Assembly: GCF_029094505.1 (NCBI RefSeq)
Contig: NZ_CP119108.1
Coordinates: forward strand, 3,100,001 to 3,164,000
Direction: 5' to 3'
Source of the DNA: Microbacterium horticulturae
GTDB taxonomy: Bacteria > Actinomycetota > Actinomycetes > Actinomycetales > Microbacteriaceae
Length of the DNA: 64,000 nt
Of the stretch, positions 41,313-49,978 are shown one piece after another. Within the stretch, counting starts at the first letter, position 1; each line of letters starts with the position of its first letter. The notes below the pieces were generated by a model. That model ran no database searches. It worked only from the letters and a program-made list of their open reading frames with translations, and was not told the DNA's origin. Made by a program: the position numbers and the translations under genes.

Positions 41313-43277
41313 TCACCAGATCGTCACCCGCTCCGGCTTCGGCAGCCACAGCTCGTCTGACTCGCTGACGTCGAAGGCCTCGTAGAACGCGTCGAGGTTG
41401 CGGACGATCTGGTTGCAACGGAACTCGTTCGGCGAGTGCGGATCGATCGTGAGGAGACGGATGGTCTCGGCATCCCGTCCCTTCTGCCGCCACACCTGCG
41501 CCCAGCTGAGGAACAGACGCTGGATGCCGCTGAACCCGTCGATCTCGGGAGCATCGGTCTCGCCCAGCGACAACGCGTACGCCGTGATCGCGATGCCGAG
41601 GCCGCCCAGGTCGCCGATGTTCTCGCCGATCGTGAGAGCGCCGTTGACGTGGTGCTCGTCGCTCAGCCCGACCGGCACGAGCGCCTCGTACTGCGCAATG
41701 AGGCTCTTCGTGCGTTCCTCGAACGCGGAGCGGTCGGCGTCGGTCCACCAGTCCGACAGCTTTCCGGCGCCATCGAAGCGGCTGCCCTGGTCATCGAATC
41801 CGTGTCCGATCTCGTGTCCGATGACCGAGCCGATGCCGCCGTAGTTGGCCGCGGCATCCCGATCCGCGTCGAAGAAGGGGTACTGCAGGATCGCGGCGGG
41901 GAACACGATCTCGTTCATCAGCGGGTTGTAGTAGGCGTTGACCGTCTGCGGTGTCATGAACCACTCGTCGCGGTCGATCGGCTGCCCGACCTTGGCGAGC
42001 TGGCGGTCGTGCTCGAACACGTGCGCGCGGCGGACGTTTCCGACAAGGTCGCCCGCATCGATCTGCAGCGACGAGTAGTCACGCCATTTCACCGGGTAGC
42101 CGATCTTCGGCGTGAACGCGTCGAGCTTGGCCAGCGCCCGCTCCCGCGTCTCGGGACTCATCCACTGCAGTGCCGAGATGGACTGGCGGTAGGCCTCGAT
42201 GAGGTTGGCGACCAGCTCGTCCATGGCCTCCTTCGCCGCGGGCGGGAAGTGTCGCTCGACGTAGACGTGCCCGACGGCCTCACCCAGCGCTGCCTCGACG
42301 ATGCCGACTCCGCGCTTCCACCGCTCGCGATTCACCGGCACACCGGTCAGCTGGGTGCCGTAGAACGAGAAGTTCTCGTCGACGAACGCGTCTGCCAAGA
42401 AGGGGGCGGCGGCGTGCACGACCTTGAATCGCAGCCACGCCTTCCAGTCCTCGAGACGCTCCTGGGTCAGCAGGCCGCCCAGGGCTTCGAAGAAGCTCGG
42501 CTGGCTGACGACGAGCTCGGCGAAGGCGTCGTCACGCCCGCCGGCGACGGCATCCCGCCACGGCGTCAGGTCGACGCCGACCAGCTCCTGCGTCTCGTCC
42601 CAGGTCTTGAGGTTGTACGTCTCGACCGCGTCGCGGCTGCGCACATTGTCCCAGTGGTGCGAGGCGACCTCGGTCTCGAGCGCGAGGATCTTCGCGGCGG
42701 CGTCATCGGCGCCGCCGACGCCGGCCAGTTCGAGGATGCGGGCGATGTGATCGCGGTAAGCCTCGCGGGTGTCGGCGAAGTTGTCGAGACGGAAGTAGCT
42801 CTCGTCGGGCAGCGTGATGCCGCTCTGGATGAAGAACGGCACGTACCGCTCGGGGTTGCCCGGGTCGGGTTCGATGTACAGGTCGATGATGCCGCCGACG
42901 CCGTCGCGTTCCAGACGGCCGACCGCGGCGAGGAATGCAGGGATCGAGTCGATGGCGTCGACCACGGCGAGCTGGTCGGCCAGCGGCGTGGTGCCGACCT
43001 CGGCGATGCGCTCGGTGTCCATGAAGCTCGCATAGAGGTCGCCGATCTTGCGGGCCTCGGTGCCCGGCTCTGCGCTCTGCGACTCCTCGACGATGGCCCG
43101 GACGTCCTTCTCGGCCTGCTCGGCAAGGAAATGGAAGGAGCCCCAGCGCGCCTTGTCGTCAGGGATCTCGGTCGCATCGATCCACGTGCCGTTGACGTGA
43201 CGGAAGAGGTCGTCCTGCGGGCGGATGTCGGCGCTGAACGCGTCGAGTTCCAGGCCCGAACGGGGGGTGTCGGTCAT
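41313..43277 (-). CDS. M13-family zinc metallopeptidase (neprilysin/PepO type)
   Basis: A 654-residue peptidase. The zinc site HEIGH is at residues 488-492 (VIGHEIGHGFDDQGSRFDG), and the third ligand Glu552 lies in the ENIGDLGG motif. NAYYNPLMNEIVFPAAILQ upstream is the conserved substrate-binding strand (NAYY, NEIVFPA). No signal peptide, as in other bacterial cytosolic members that degrade oligopeptides. ATG 43277 is preceded by -10-like TATTCT at 7 nt; GGAGAG also sits there and could act as a ribosome site. Confidence 0.93.
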   Translation of the reverse strand: MTDTPRSGLELDAFSADIRPQDDLFRHVNGTWIDATEIPDDKARWGSFHFLAEQAEKDVRAIVEESQSAEPGTEARKIGDLYASFMDTERIAEVGTTPLADQLAVVDAIDSIPAFLAAVGRLERDGVGGIIDLYIEPDPGNPERYVPFFIQSGITLPDESYFRLDNFADTREAYRDHIARILELAGVGGADDAAAKILALETEVASHHWDNVRSRDAVETYNLKTWDETQELVGVDLTPWRDAVAGGRDDAFAELVVSQPSFFEALGGLLTQERLEDWKAWLRFKVVHAAAPFLADAFVDENFSFYGTQLTGVPVNRERWKRGVGIVEAALGEAVGHVYVERHFPPAAKEAMDELVANLIEAYRQSISALQWMSPETRERALAKLDAFTPKIGYPVKWRDYSSLQIDAGDLVGNVRRAHVFEHDRQLAKVGQPIDRDEWFMTPQTVNAYYNPLMNEIVFPAAILQYPFFDADRDAAANYGGIGSVIGHEIGHGFDDQGSRFDGAGKLSDWWTDADRSAFEERTKSLIAQYEALVPVGLSDEHHVNGALTIGENIGDLGGLGIAITAYALSLGETDAPEIDGFSGIQRLFLSWAQVWRQKGRDAETIRLLTIDPHSPNEFRCNQIVRNLDAFYEAFDVSESDELWLPKPERVTIW

Positions 43278-43385
43278 GCTCTCCAGAATAGGCGGTCGCC
43301 CTCGCGATCACACCGTCTGTCAGCCGAGACGACGAGAAGATGGGATGTCGGAGCCCGGCCCTACGGTGGATGCAGGAGGTTCAAC

Positions 43386-43940
43386 ATGACGACTTTGACA
43401 GACCGTCCCGGCACGGCGCTGCTGGTGGTGGACGTGCAGAACGACGTGGTCGGTGAGGCCTATGCGCGCGACGCCGTGGTGACGCGCATCCACGATCTTG
43501 TGCGCCGCGCGCGTGCCGCGCAGACACCGGTGGTGTGGGTGCAGCACCACGCCGAAGACGACCTCGTCACCGGCACCGAGGGCTGGCGCATCGTCGCCGA
43601 GCTCGAGCCGGCCGGCGACGAGGCGATAGTGCAGAAGGAGTACGGCGACGCGTTCGAGGGCACCGACCTCGAAGAGGTCCTCGCCCGCTTGGGCGTCGGG
43701 CGGCTGGTGGTCACCGGCGCCGAGACCGACGCGTGCATCCGCTCCACGATCCACGGCGCGTTCACTCGGGGCTACGACACGACCCTCGTGGGTGACGCGC
43801 ACACCGCGGGTGACAAGACCGCATGGGGGGCGCCCCCGGTCGACCAGGTCATCGCGCACACGAACCTGTATTGGTCGTTCCAGGGTGCGCCAGGGCGCAC
43901 GGCCGCGGTCGTCGACGCCGCCGACGTCGACTTCGCCTGA
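43386..43940 (+). CDS. Isochorismatase-family cysteine hydrolase
   Basis: A 184-residue hydrolase of the isochorismatase/nicotinamidase fold: Asp in LLVVDVQNDVV (residues about 12-22), a Lys in VQKEYGDAFEGTDLE, and the catalytic Cys in VVTGAETDACIRSTIHGAFTRGYD. The D-K-C triad looks intact. ATG 43386 has AGGAGGTTCAAC upstream and a -10-like TACGGT at 43362-43367. Divergent from the M13 gene and convergent with a sugar importer; substrate unknown. Confidence 0.87.
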   Translation: MTTLTDRPGTALLVVDVQNDVVGEAYARDAVVTRIHDLVRRARAAQTPVVWVQHHAEDDLVTGTEGWRIVAELEPAGDEAIVQKEYGDAFEGTDLEEVLARLGVGRLVVTGAETDACIRSTIHGAFTRGYDTTLVGDAHTAGDKTAWGAPPVDQVIAHTNLYWSFQGAPGRTAAVVDAADVDFA

Positions 43941-43946
43941 GCCGCG

Positions 43947-44912
43947 TCACCCCTTCGTCGCTCCGGCCAGCAGGCCCCGCACGAAGAAGCGCTGCAGCGC
44001 GAAGAACACGATCAGCGGCACGATGATCGCGAGGAACGTTCCTGCCGAGAGCAGATACCACTGCTGCCCGTACGTGCCGGACAGGTCGGTCAACAGCTTC
44101 GTGATCGGCGCGTTCGCGCCGGGGGCGAAAACGGTCGCGACCAGCAGGTCGTTCCACACCCACAGGAACTGAAAGATCGCGAACGACGCGATCGCCGGCA
44201 TCGACAGGGGCAGCACGATGCGGAAGAAGGTCTGGCCGTGCCCGGCGCCGTCCACCTTCGCCGCCTCGATGACATCGCGCGGGATGGCCGAGACCGAGTT
44301 GTGCAGGATGAACACGGCCAGCGGTAGCGCGAAGATCGTGTGCGAGATCCAGACCTCGGCGTAAGTGGAGGTGAGGCTGTTCAGATTCAGGCCCGGAAAG
44401 ATCTGGGTGCCGAAGATGGTGAGCCCGTTCGAATACATGCTCAGCAGGGGCACGAGCGCCATCTGCAGCGGAACCACCTGCATCGCGAAAACGGCGATGA
44501 ACAGCCAGTCCTTACCTTTGAAGTCGATCCAGGCGAACGCATACGCGGCCAACAGCGCGAGTGTGATGGGGAAGACGGTCGCGGGGATGGTGATGACCAG
44601 GGAATTGACGAACGACTGGCCGACCGTGATGGTGTCGTTGAAGTTCAGCGTGTTGACGTAGTTGGCGAGCGTGAACTGTGGGTTGACGAACGCCGTCCAC
44701 CAGCCGCTGGTGGTGATGTCGGCGGGCGGCCGGAACGAGGTGACGAGCAGGCCGAAGCTCGGGATCGTCCAGATCACTGCAATGACGATCGCACCGACGG
44801 TGGCCCACGGGCTGGACAGGCGCAGCTTCGTGCGCCGCAGTGCGCCGCGATTCGTCGAGTCGGCACTGGGGCCCGGGCGGGTACCGGCGATGGCGCGGGT
44901 GCTGGTGCTCAT
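43947..44912 (-). CDS. Carbohydrate ABC transporter permease (MalG type)
   Basis: A 321-residue permease with six membrane segments; EAA loop VIEAAKVDGAGHGQTFFRIVLPLSMPAIASFAIFQFLWVWNDLL. N-terminal cytoplasmic tail of about 35 residues. ATG 44912 has GGGAGGAG upstream and is 2 nt from the MalF-type stop. No ATPase is encoded in the operon; a shared MsiK-type ATPase is the usual partner in actinobacteria (established for that group). Confidence 0.9.
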   Translation of the reverse strand: MSTSTRAIAGTRPGPSADSTNRGALRRTKLRLSSPWATVGAIVIAVIWTIPSFGLLVTSFRPPADITTSGWWTAFVNPQFTLANYVNTLNFNDTITVGQSFVNSLVITIPATVFPITLALLAAYAFAWIDFKGKDWLFIAVFAMQVVPLQMALVPLLSMYSNGLTIFGTQIFPGLNLNSLTSTYAEVWISHTIFALPLAVFILHNSVSAIPRDVIEAAKVDGAGHGQTFFRIVLPLSMPAIASFAIFQFLWVWNDLLVATVFAPGANAPITKLLTDLSGTYGQQWYLLSAGTFLAIIVPLIVFFALQRFFVRGLLAGATKG

Positions 44913-44914
44913 CG

Positions 44915-46057
44915 CTACTCCTCCCGCTGACGCTTGAGATTGCGCGCGTTGTACCAGATGAACGGGGTCACCAGGATGAAGATCAGCAGGGCCAGCGCGG
45001 CGGAGTGCCCGGCCTGCGGCGGCAGGATCTCGAACTGCTTGACCATCTCGTACCCGAGCACTGTCGAGTCGTTCTGGCCGCCCGTGGTGGCGGCGATGAT
45101 GTCGTACACCTTCAGCGAGACGATCGAGATCGTGATCCACACCACGATGATGGTGGGGCGAATGCCCGGAACCGTCACATTCCAGAACCGCTGCCACGCG
45201 TTCGTGCCGTCGAGTTCGGCCGCCTCGACCTGCTCGGTGGGCACCCCCTTGATCGCCGACGAGAGCAGCACCATCGCGAAGCCGGTCTGCGTCCAGATCA
45301 GGATGATGATGAGCATCACCATGTTCAGCGGGTAGTTCTGCAGCCAGGCCACCGGCGTTCCGCCGAACCACTCCACGACCTGGTTGAGCAGGCCGATCTG
45401 CGGATCCTGCGTGTAGTCGAAGAAGAACTTGAAGATGATCGAGGCGCCCACCAGCGAGATCGCGACCGGCATGAAGATGAAGACCTTCAGCACCTTCTCG
45501 CCGCGGCTGCGGTCGACGAACACCGCATACAAGAGCCCGATCCCGGTGGCGAACACGGGTGCGATGATCACCCACACGATCGTGTTGATGAAGGCGATCA
45601 GCCCCGTGCTGCCGCCCGAGAACACCCAGACGAAGTTGTCGAGCCCGACGAAGTGCGTACCGTCATTGCTGCGGAACGCGTTCACGAACGTCTGTACGGC
45701 GGGGTACACCAGGCCGATGAGGAGCAGCAGCAGCGCCGGCGACAGGAATGCGAAAAGCTGGATCACGTAGCCGGAGCCGCCGCGTGCACGGTAGTCGAGC
45801 CAGAAGAGGCCTCCGCCGAGAATTGCCGCGATGATCAGCACCCAGAACGCGCCCGCCTCGATGCCGAGGATCAGCAGCACCGCGAGCGGCACGCCGATCG
45901 CGACGCACAACCGCATGATCGAGTAGCCACGCCCGGAGCGGGGGGCGACTTCGATGAAGAAGACAACGAGCACCATCACGATCCCGAACGCGACGATCAC
46001 GACCGGGATCTGGGCCAACGGAGGCAGGCCCGCCAGCCAGGAGAAGAACGCGGACAT
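44915..46057 (-). CDS. Carbohydrate ABC transporter permease (MalF type)
   Basis: A 380-residue permease with two or three extra N-terminal hydrophobic segments before the six-helix core; EAA loop QVEAAELDGTNAWQRFWNVTVPGIRPTIIVVWITISIVSLKVYDII. ATG 46057 is preferred over an upstream GTG because GGGAGA lies 8 nt before it. Forms a heterodimer with the MalG-type subunit. Confidence 0.9.
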   Translation of the reverse strand: MSAFFSWLAGLPPLAQIPVVIVAFGIVMVLVVFFIEVAPRSGRGYSIMRLCVAIGVPLAVLLILGIEAGAFWVLIIAAILGGGLFWLDYRARGGSGYVIQLFAFLSPALLLLLIGLVYPAVQTFVNAFRSNDGTHFVGLDNFVWVFSGGSTGLIAFINTIVWVIIAPVFATGIGLLYAVFVDRSRGEKVLKVFIFMPVAISLVGASIIFKFFFDYTQDPQIGLLNQVVEWFGGTPVAWLQNYPLNMVMLIIILIWTQTGFAMVLLSSAIKGVPTEQVEAAELDGTNAWQRFWNVTVPGIRPTIIVVWITISIVSLKVYDIIAATTGGQNDSTVLGYEMVKQFEILPPQAGHSAALALLIFILVTPFIWYNARNLKRQREE

Positions 46058-46129
46058 CGACACTCTCCCTTTCACGGGGAACGGTGATGGCCGGGACGGG
46101 CGCCCACGGGCCCCGTCCCGGCGCCCGGT

Positions 46130-47494
46130 TCAGCCGGCGGGCCAGGCCGCCTGGATCTGCGCCTGCACCGCCGACGTGGACTTCCCGTTGATCCAGTCGA
46201 CCATTCCGGTCCAGAAGGCGGTCTCCACGACGTTGGGCATCGCGTCGTCCGCACCGAAGCGGAACACGGTGGCCGGATCCTGCAGGATCTTGATGGCACT
46301 TGCCAGCAGCGCGTCCTGCTCCTTGGTGGCATCCAGTCCCTTGTTCGCACTGATGAAGGAGGCGTTCGGCACCGCGATCAGGCTGTTGGCCCACTCCGCG
46401 CTGGAGAGGTACTGCATCACCTTCTGGGTGGCCGCGTTCGCGTCGAATGCCGCCGCGAAGTCACCTCCGCCGACGACCGCGTTCTTCCCCGCAGTCGGAC
46501 CCGGCTGTGGGAACGCCCAGATGTCGCCGTCGGGCGCGACCTTCGGAGTGTTCCCCGCCGCGGTCTTCACGGTGGCGAAACTCGCCTCGAGGAAGGTGGC
46601 CTGGTTGGTCAAGGCGCACTTACCGGAAGCAAGCGGCGTTGCGACGTCTCCGAACGCGGTCGAGTTGATCGACTTGACATCGCCGAACCCGGCGTTGACG
46701 TACTGCGGGTTCAGCAGGGTCTTGCCGAGCGTGTCGAACGCACTGCCGATCGCCGGGTCGGTGAACTTCGTGGTCCCCTTCACCCAGGCGTCATACACAG
46801 ACGGTCCCGAGTCGGCGAGCACGAGCTCCGCAAGCTGATCGGCACCGGGCCATCCGGAGGCGTCACCTGAGTTGAACCCCGCGCACCATGGCGGCTGCCC
46901 CGTCTTCTGGCGGATGGTACTGGTCAGCTGCAGCAGCTGGTCATACGTCGTCGGCACTGACACGCCCCACTTCTTGAAGTCGGCCGGCGAGTACCAGATG
47001 TAGCCCTTCACCGACGCGTCCATGGGGGTCGCGTAGAGCTTTCCACCAGAAGTCACGTAGCCCTGCCAGTCTGTGGAGAAGTTGTTCTTCACGCTGGTCG
47101 CGGTGGCGGAGTCCAGCTCTTTGACCTTTCCGGTCTGGACCGCCGCCGACAGCAGACCGGGCTGTGGGAACATGCCGATGTCGGGCAGCGAGTTCGCCTG
47201 GATCTTCGTGGCGATGTTCGCGGTGAAGTTCTTGTCACCGGTGTACTGGATCGTGATGCCCTGCTGCTTCGCCCAGGCTGACCACGATGCTTCGAGCTCG
47301 GTGGCCTCCGTGCCGGTGTCGGGACCATAGATGGTCACGGTCGCCCCTTTGACACTCCCGCTCGCGTTGCCGCCCGAGCTCCCTCCGCCCGAACTGCAGG
47401 CGCTGAGCCCGATGACGGATGCCGCCGCCACCGCCAGCACGGCGGCCTGCCGCACAGGTCCGAATGATCTTCCACCGTTCACGTGCACGCGCAT
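46130..47494 (-). CDS. Carbohydrate ABC substrate-binding lipoprotein (MalE type)
   Basis: A 454-residue extracellular solute-binding protein family 1 receptor. Signal peptide RQAAVLAVAAASVIGLSAC ending in lipobox LSAC (Cys near residue 33), then a Gly/Ser linker. Mature features: ATKIQANSLPDIGMFPQPGLL and GKLYATPMDASVKGYIWYSPADFKKWG. ATG 47494 has GCGAGGAG upstream. The 205-nt divergent region to the MATE gene shows no LacI-type operator. Confidence 0.9.
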   Translation of the reverse strand: MRVHVNGGRSFGPVRQAAVLAVAAASVIGLSACSSGGGSSGGNASGSVKGATVTIYGPDTGTEATELEASWSAWAKQQGITIQYTGDKNFTANIATKIQANSLPDIGMFPQPGLLSAAVQTGKVKELDSATATSVKNNFSTDWQGYVTSGGKLYATPMDASVKGYIWYSPADFKKWGVSVPTTYDQLLQLTSTIRQKTGQPPWCAGFNSGDASGWPGADQLAELVLADSGPSVYDAWVKGTTKFTDPAIGSAFDTLGKTLLNPQYVNAGFGDVKSINSTAFGDVATPLASGKCALTNQATFLEASFATVKTAAGNTPKVAPDGDIWAFPQPGPTAGKNAVVGGGDFAAAFDANAATQKVMQYLSSAEWANSLIAVPNASFISANKGLDATKEQDALLASAIKILQDPATVFRFGADDAMPNVVETAFWTGMVDWINGKSTSAVQAQIQAAWPAG

Positions 47495-47687
47495 GATGCA
47501 CTCCTCGCATTCTCTTTGCCTGTGTCGCGTCGACTCGGGTGATGGACGGCCGGCGTGGCGAGGACGGACTGGTGCCAGTTCGCAATTGTGACGGTAGTCG
47601 TGTCAGTGGAGGGTGGATGCCGCTGTCAGCGGTCTCTGAACAGACATCCAGACAACGCGCATGAACAGCGATGTCGGCCCCTGCCCA

Positions 47688-47693
47688 TAGGCT
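47688..47693 (+). promoter_or_regulatory. -10 box of a probable leaderless promoter
   Basis: TAGGCT, then CGACTC, then the MATE gene GTG at 47700. Confidence 0.55.
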
Positions 47694-47699
47694 CGACTC

Positions 47700-49022
47700 G
47701 TGAGTACCCCCGGCACCCTGAACCGCGACATCCTGCGGCTCGCGGTCCCGGCGCTCGGCTCGCTCATCGCCGAGCCGCTCTTCCTCATCATCGACTCGGC
47801 CCTGGTCGGCCACCTGGGCGTGGTGCCGCTGGCCGCCCTGGGGGTGGCATCCGCGATTCTGCAGACGATCGTGGGGCTCATGGTGTTCCTCGCCTACTCC
47901 ACGACGCCTGCCGTGGCGCGGCGCTTCGGTTCGGGCGATCCGACCCGTGCGGTCTCGGTCGGTATCGACGGCATGTGGCTGGCCCTCGGGCTCGGCGCGG
48001 TGCTGGCGCTCGCGGGGTACCTGGGCACGCCGCTGCTGGTGGGGCTGTTCGGCGCCGGGCCCGAGGTCACCGCCGATGCCGAGACGTACCTGGGCATCTC
48101 GATGTGGGGGCTGCCGGCGATGCTCATCGTGTTCGCTGCGACCGGACTGCTGCGTGGAATGCAAGACACGGTGACGCCGCTGTGGATCGCAGGCACCGGC
48201 TTCGCCGCCAACGCCCTGCTGAACGCGCTGTTCATCTACGGCCTCGGCTGGGGTATCGCCGGGTCGGCGACCGGCACCGTGGTGGCGCAGTGGAGCATGG
48301 TCGCCGCCTATGTGGTGGTGATCGGGCGGCTCGCGCGCCGCCATCAGGCCTCCGTACGGCCGCAGCGCGAAGGCGTGCGCGGTTCGGTGCGCTCGGGCGT
48401 GTGGATGTTTCTGCGCACGGTGTCGCTGCGCGCCGCGCTGCTGGCGACGGTGGCCGTGGCGACCGCTTTCGGTACGCAGGAGCTCGCGGGCTGGCAGGTC
48501 GCGTTCACGATGTTCTCGACGGCGGCGTTCGCGCTCGACGCCCTGGCGATCGCCGCCCAGGCGCTCATCGGCAAGGGACTCGGCTCGGGCTCCACTCGCG
48601 AAGTACGCCTGGTGCTGCGGCGCACGCTCGCGTGGGGCGTCTGGTTCGGCGTCGCCGTGGGCGTGCTGATCGGCGCGCTGTCGGGATGGATCGGGATGCT
48701 GTTCACCGGCGACGCGCACGTGGCGGCGCTCGTGCAGCCGGCCCTGATCGTGCTCGCCGTCGCGCAGCCTGTCTGCGGCATCGTGTTCGTTCTCGACGGA
48801 GTGCTGATCGGTGCCAACGACGCCCGCTATCTCGCGCTGGCCGGCGGTCTCAACCTCGTCGTGTACGTGCCCGTGCTCGTCGGGCTGTCGCTGTGGCATC
48901 CCGGCGGCGCCGCGGGCCTCGCGTGGCTGGCGGTTGCGTTCTTCGGCGTGTACATGCTCGCGCGGCTGGTGACGCTGGGCTGGCGCATACGCCGGCCACA
49001 GTGGATGACGCAACCGGCGTAG
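47700..49022 (+). CDS. MATE-family efflux transporter (DinF-like)
   Basis: A 440-residue multidrug and toxin extrusion protein with about 12 membrane segments; opening motif ILRLAVPALGSLIAEPLFLIIDSALVGHLG and FAATGLLRGMQDTVTPLW are typical of the DinF branch. The GTG start is fixed by a leaderless promoter 6 nt upstream. Predicted to export drugs or metabolites in exchange for H+ or Na+. Confidence 0.9.
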   Translation: MSTPGTLNRDILRLAVPALGSLIAEPLFLIIDSALVGHLGVVPLAALGVASAILQTIVGLMVFLAYSTTPAVARRFGSGDPTRAVSVGIDGMWLALGLGAVLALAGYLGTPLLVGLFGAGPEVTADAETYLGISMWGLPAMLIVFAATGLLRGMQDTVTPLWIAGTGFAANALLNALFIYGLGWGIAGSATGTVVAQWSMVAAYVVVIGRLARRHQASVRPQREGVRGSVRSGVWMFLRTVSLRAALLATVAVATAFGTQELAGWQVAFTMFSTAAFALDALAIAAQALIGKGLGSGSTREVRLVLRRTLAWGVWFGVAVGVLIGALSGWIGMLFTGDAHVAALVQPALIVLAVAQPVCGIVFVLDGVLIGANDARYLALAGGLNLVVYVPVLVGLSLWHPGGAAGLAWLAVAFFGVYMLARLVTLGWRIRRPQWMTQPA

Positions 49023-49102
49023 CGACTCCTCGCCGCCGAGATCAGAGGCGTGCGCACCGGCGATCACCATGCGCGTGTTCGGCGCCGATCAGGGCTGAGC
49101 AC

Positions 49103-49726
49103 TCACGCCCAGCGGCGGCACCACTCGTACATGATGACGGCGGCGGCCGCGCTCGCGTTGATGGACCGGGTCGAGCCGTACTGGGTGATCTCGAGGACGG
49201 CGGCTGCGGCATCCACCGCCTCCGACGACAGCCCCGGGCCCTCTTGACCGAACAGGAGCACGCAGTGCTCGGGCAGCTTCGCATCGATGACCGGCACTGA
49301 CCCGGGCACGTTGTCGATCGCGATGATCGGAAGGGATGCCGCGGCCGCCCATGCGGCGAACGCGGCGACGTCCTCGTGGTGCATGACGTGCTGGTACCGA
49401 TCGGTCACCATCGCGCCGCGCCGATTCCATCGCCGCTTGCCGACGATGTGCACGGTGTCGGCGAGGAACGCGTTGGCGCTGCGCACGATCGAGCCGATGT
49501 TCATGTCGTGCTGCCAGTTCTCGATGGCGACGTGGAACGGATGCCGTCGCGTGTCGAGGTCGGCGACGATGGCGTCCATGCTCCAGTACCGGTAGCGGTC
49601 GATGACATTGCGCCGGTCGCCGCCGGCGAGCAGCTCGGGGTCGTACCGTGGGTCGTCGGGCCACTCCGCCTGCCCGCCGGGCCACGGGCCCACACCGTAC
49701 GGGATCTCGGGCTCGGGCTCACTCAC
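49103..49726 (-). CDS. TrmH/SpoU-family RNA 2'-O-methyltransferase
   Basis: A 207-residue SPOUT methyltransferase: motif 1 NIGSIVRSANAF, motif 2 VLLFGQEGPGLSSEAVD, motif 3 QYGSTRSINASAAAAVIMYEW, forming the knotted AdoMet site. The N-terminal ~45 residues form a short extension. The GTG start at 49726 is supported by TAGCCT at 6 nt. It methylates tRNA or rRNA ribose; the target is not predictable. Confidence 0.9.
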   Translation of the reverse strand: MSEPEPEIPYGVGPWPGGQAEWPDDPRYDPELLAGGDRRNVIDRYRYWSMDAIVADLDTRRHPFHVAIENWQHDMNIGSIVRSANAFLADTVHIVGKRRWNRRGAMVTDRYQHVMHHEDVAAFAAWAAAASLPIIAIDNVPGSVPVIDAKLPEHCVLLFGQEGPGLSSEAVDAAAAVLEITQYGSTRSINASAAAAVIMYEWCRRWA

Positions 49727-49732
49727 CGCTCC

Positions 49733-49738
49733 AGGCTA
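49733..49738 (-). promoter_or_regulatory. -10 box of a probable leaderless promoter
   Basis: TAGCCT on the minus strand, then GGAGCG, then the GTG start of the methyltransferase. Confidence 0.5.
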
Positions 49739-49934
49739 GTCGCGCCAAGGACTCCTCGGCCCGGCCGCCCACCCTCGCCCCGCCTCTCTCCCGGCCCTCG
49801 CCCGGGGCGAGGGGATCTGCCGAGCAGAGGGCCCTTTCACGCGATTCGGCCCTCGGCTCGTCCATTCCCCTCGCCCGAGGCGAGGGCCGCACGGAACCCG
49901 CACGCACCGACCGGTCGGTTTGTTCCTCGCGGGG

Positions 49935-49950
49935 TTTCGGTCAGCCGAAA
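49935..49950. promoter_or_regulatory. MntR-box candidate 1 upstream of mntH
   Basis: TTTCGG-TCAG-CCGAAA, a perfect 6-bp inverted repeat with a 4-nt spacer, 20 nt before the mntH ATG. A second copy with the same arms follows 28 bp away. Confidence 0.65.
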
Positions 49951-49962
49951 TCAGCGCTACGA

Positions 49963-49978
49963 TTTCGGCATGCCGAAA
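49963..49978. promoter_or_regulatory. MntR-box candidate 2 overlapping the mntH start codon
   Basis: TTTCGGCATGCCGAAA is a complete 16-bp palindrome. Its centre contains the ATG of mntH (49970-49972), so a bound repressor would cover the start of the coding region. Confidence 0.65.

Noticed and set aside
41436..43385. Plus-strand open frame continuous with the isochorismatase gene
   Set aside because: The upstream part is antisense to the M13 peptidase and has no domain; the isochorismatase fold and its AGGAGG site begin at 43386.
47235..49070. Minus-strand open frame of about 610 codons over the MATE gene
   Set aside because: Arg/His/Gln-rich antisense shadow without domains; the MATE gene on the plus strand has clear membrane segments and family motifs.
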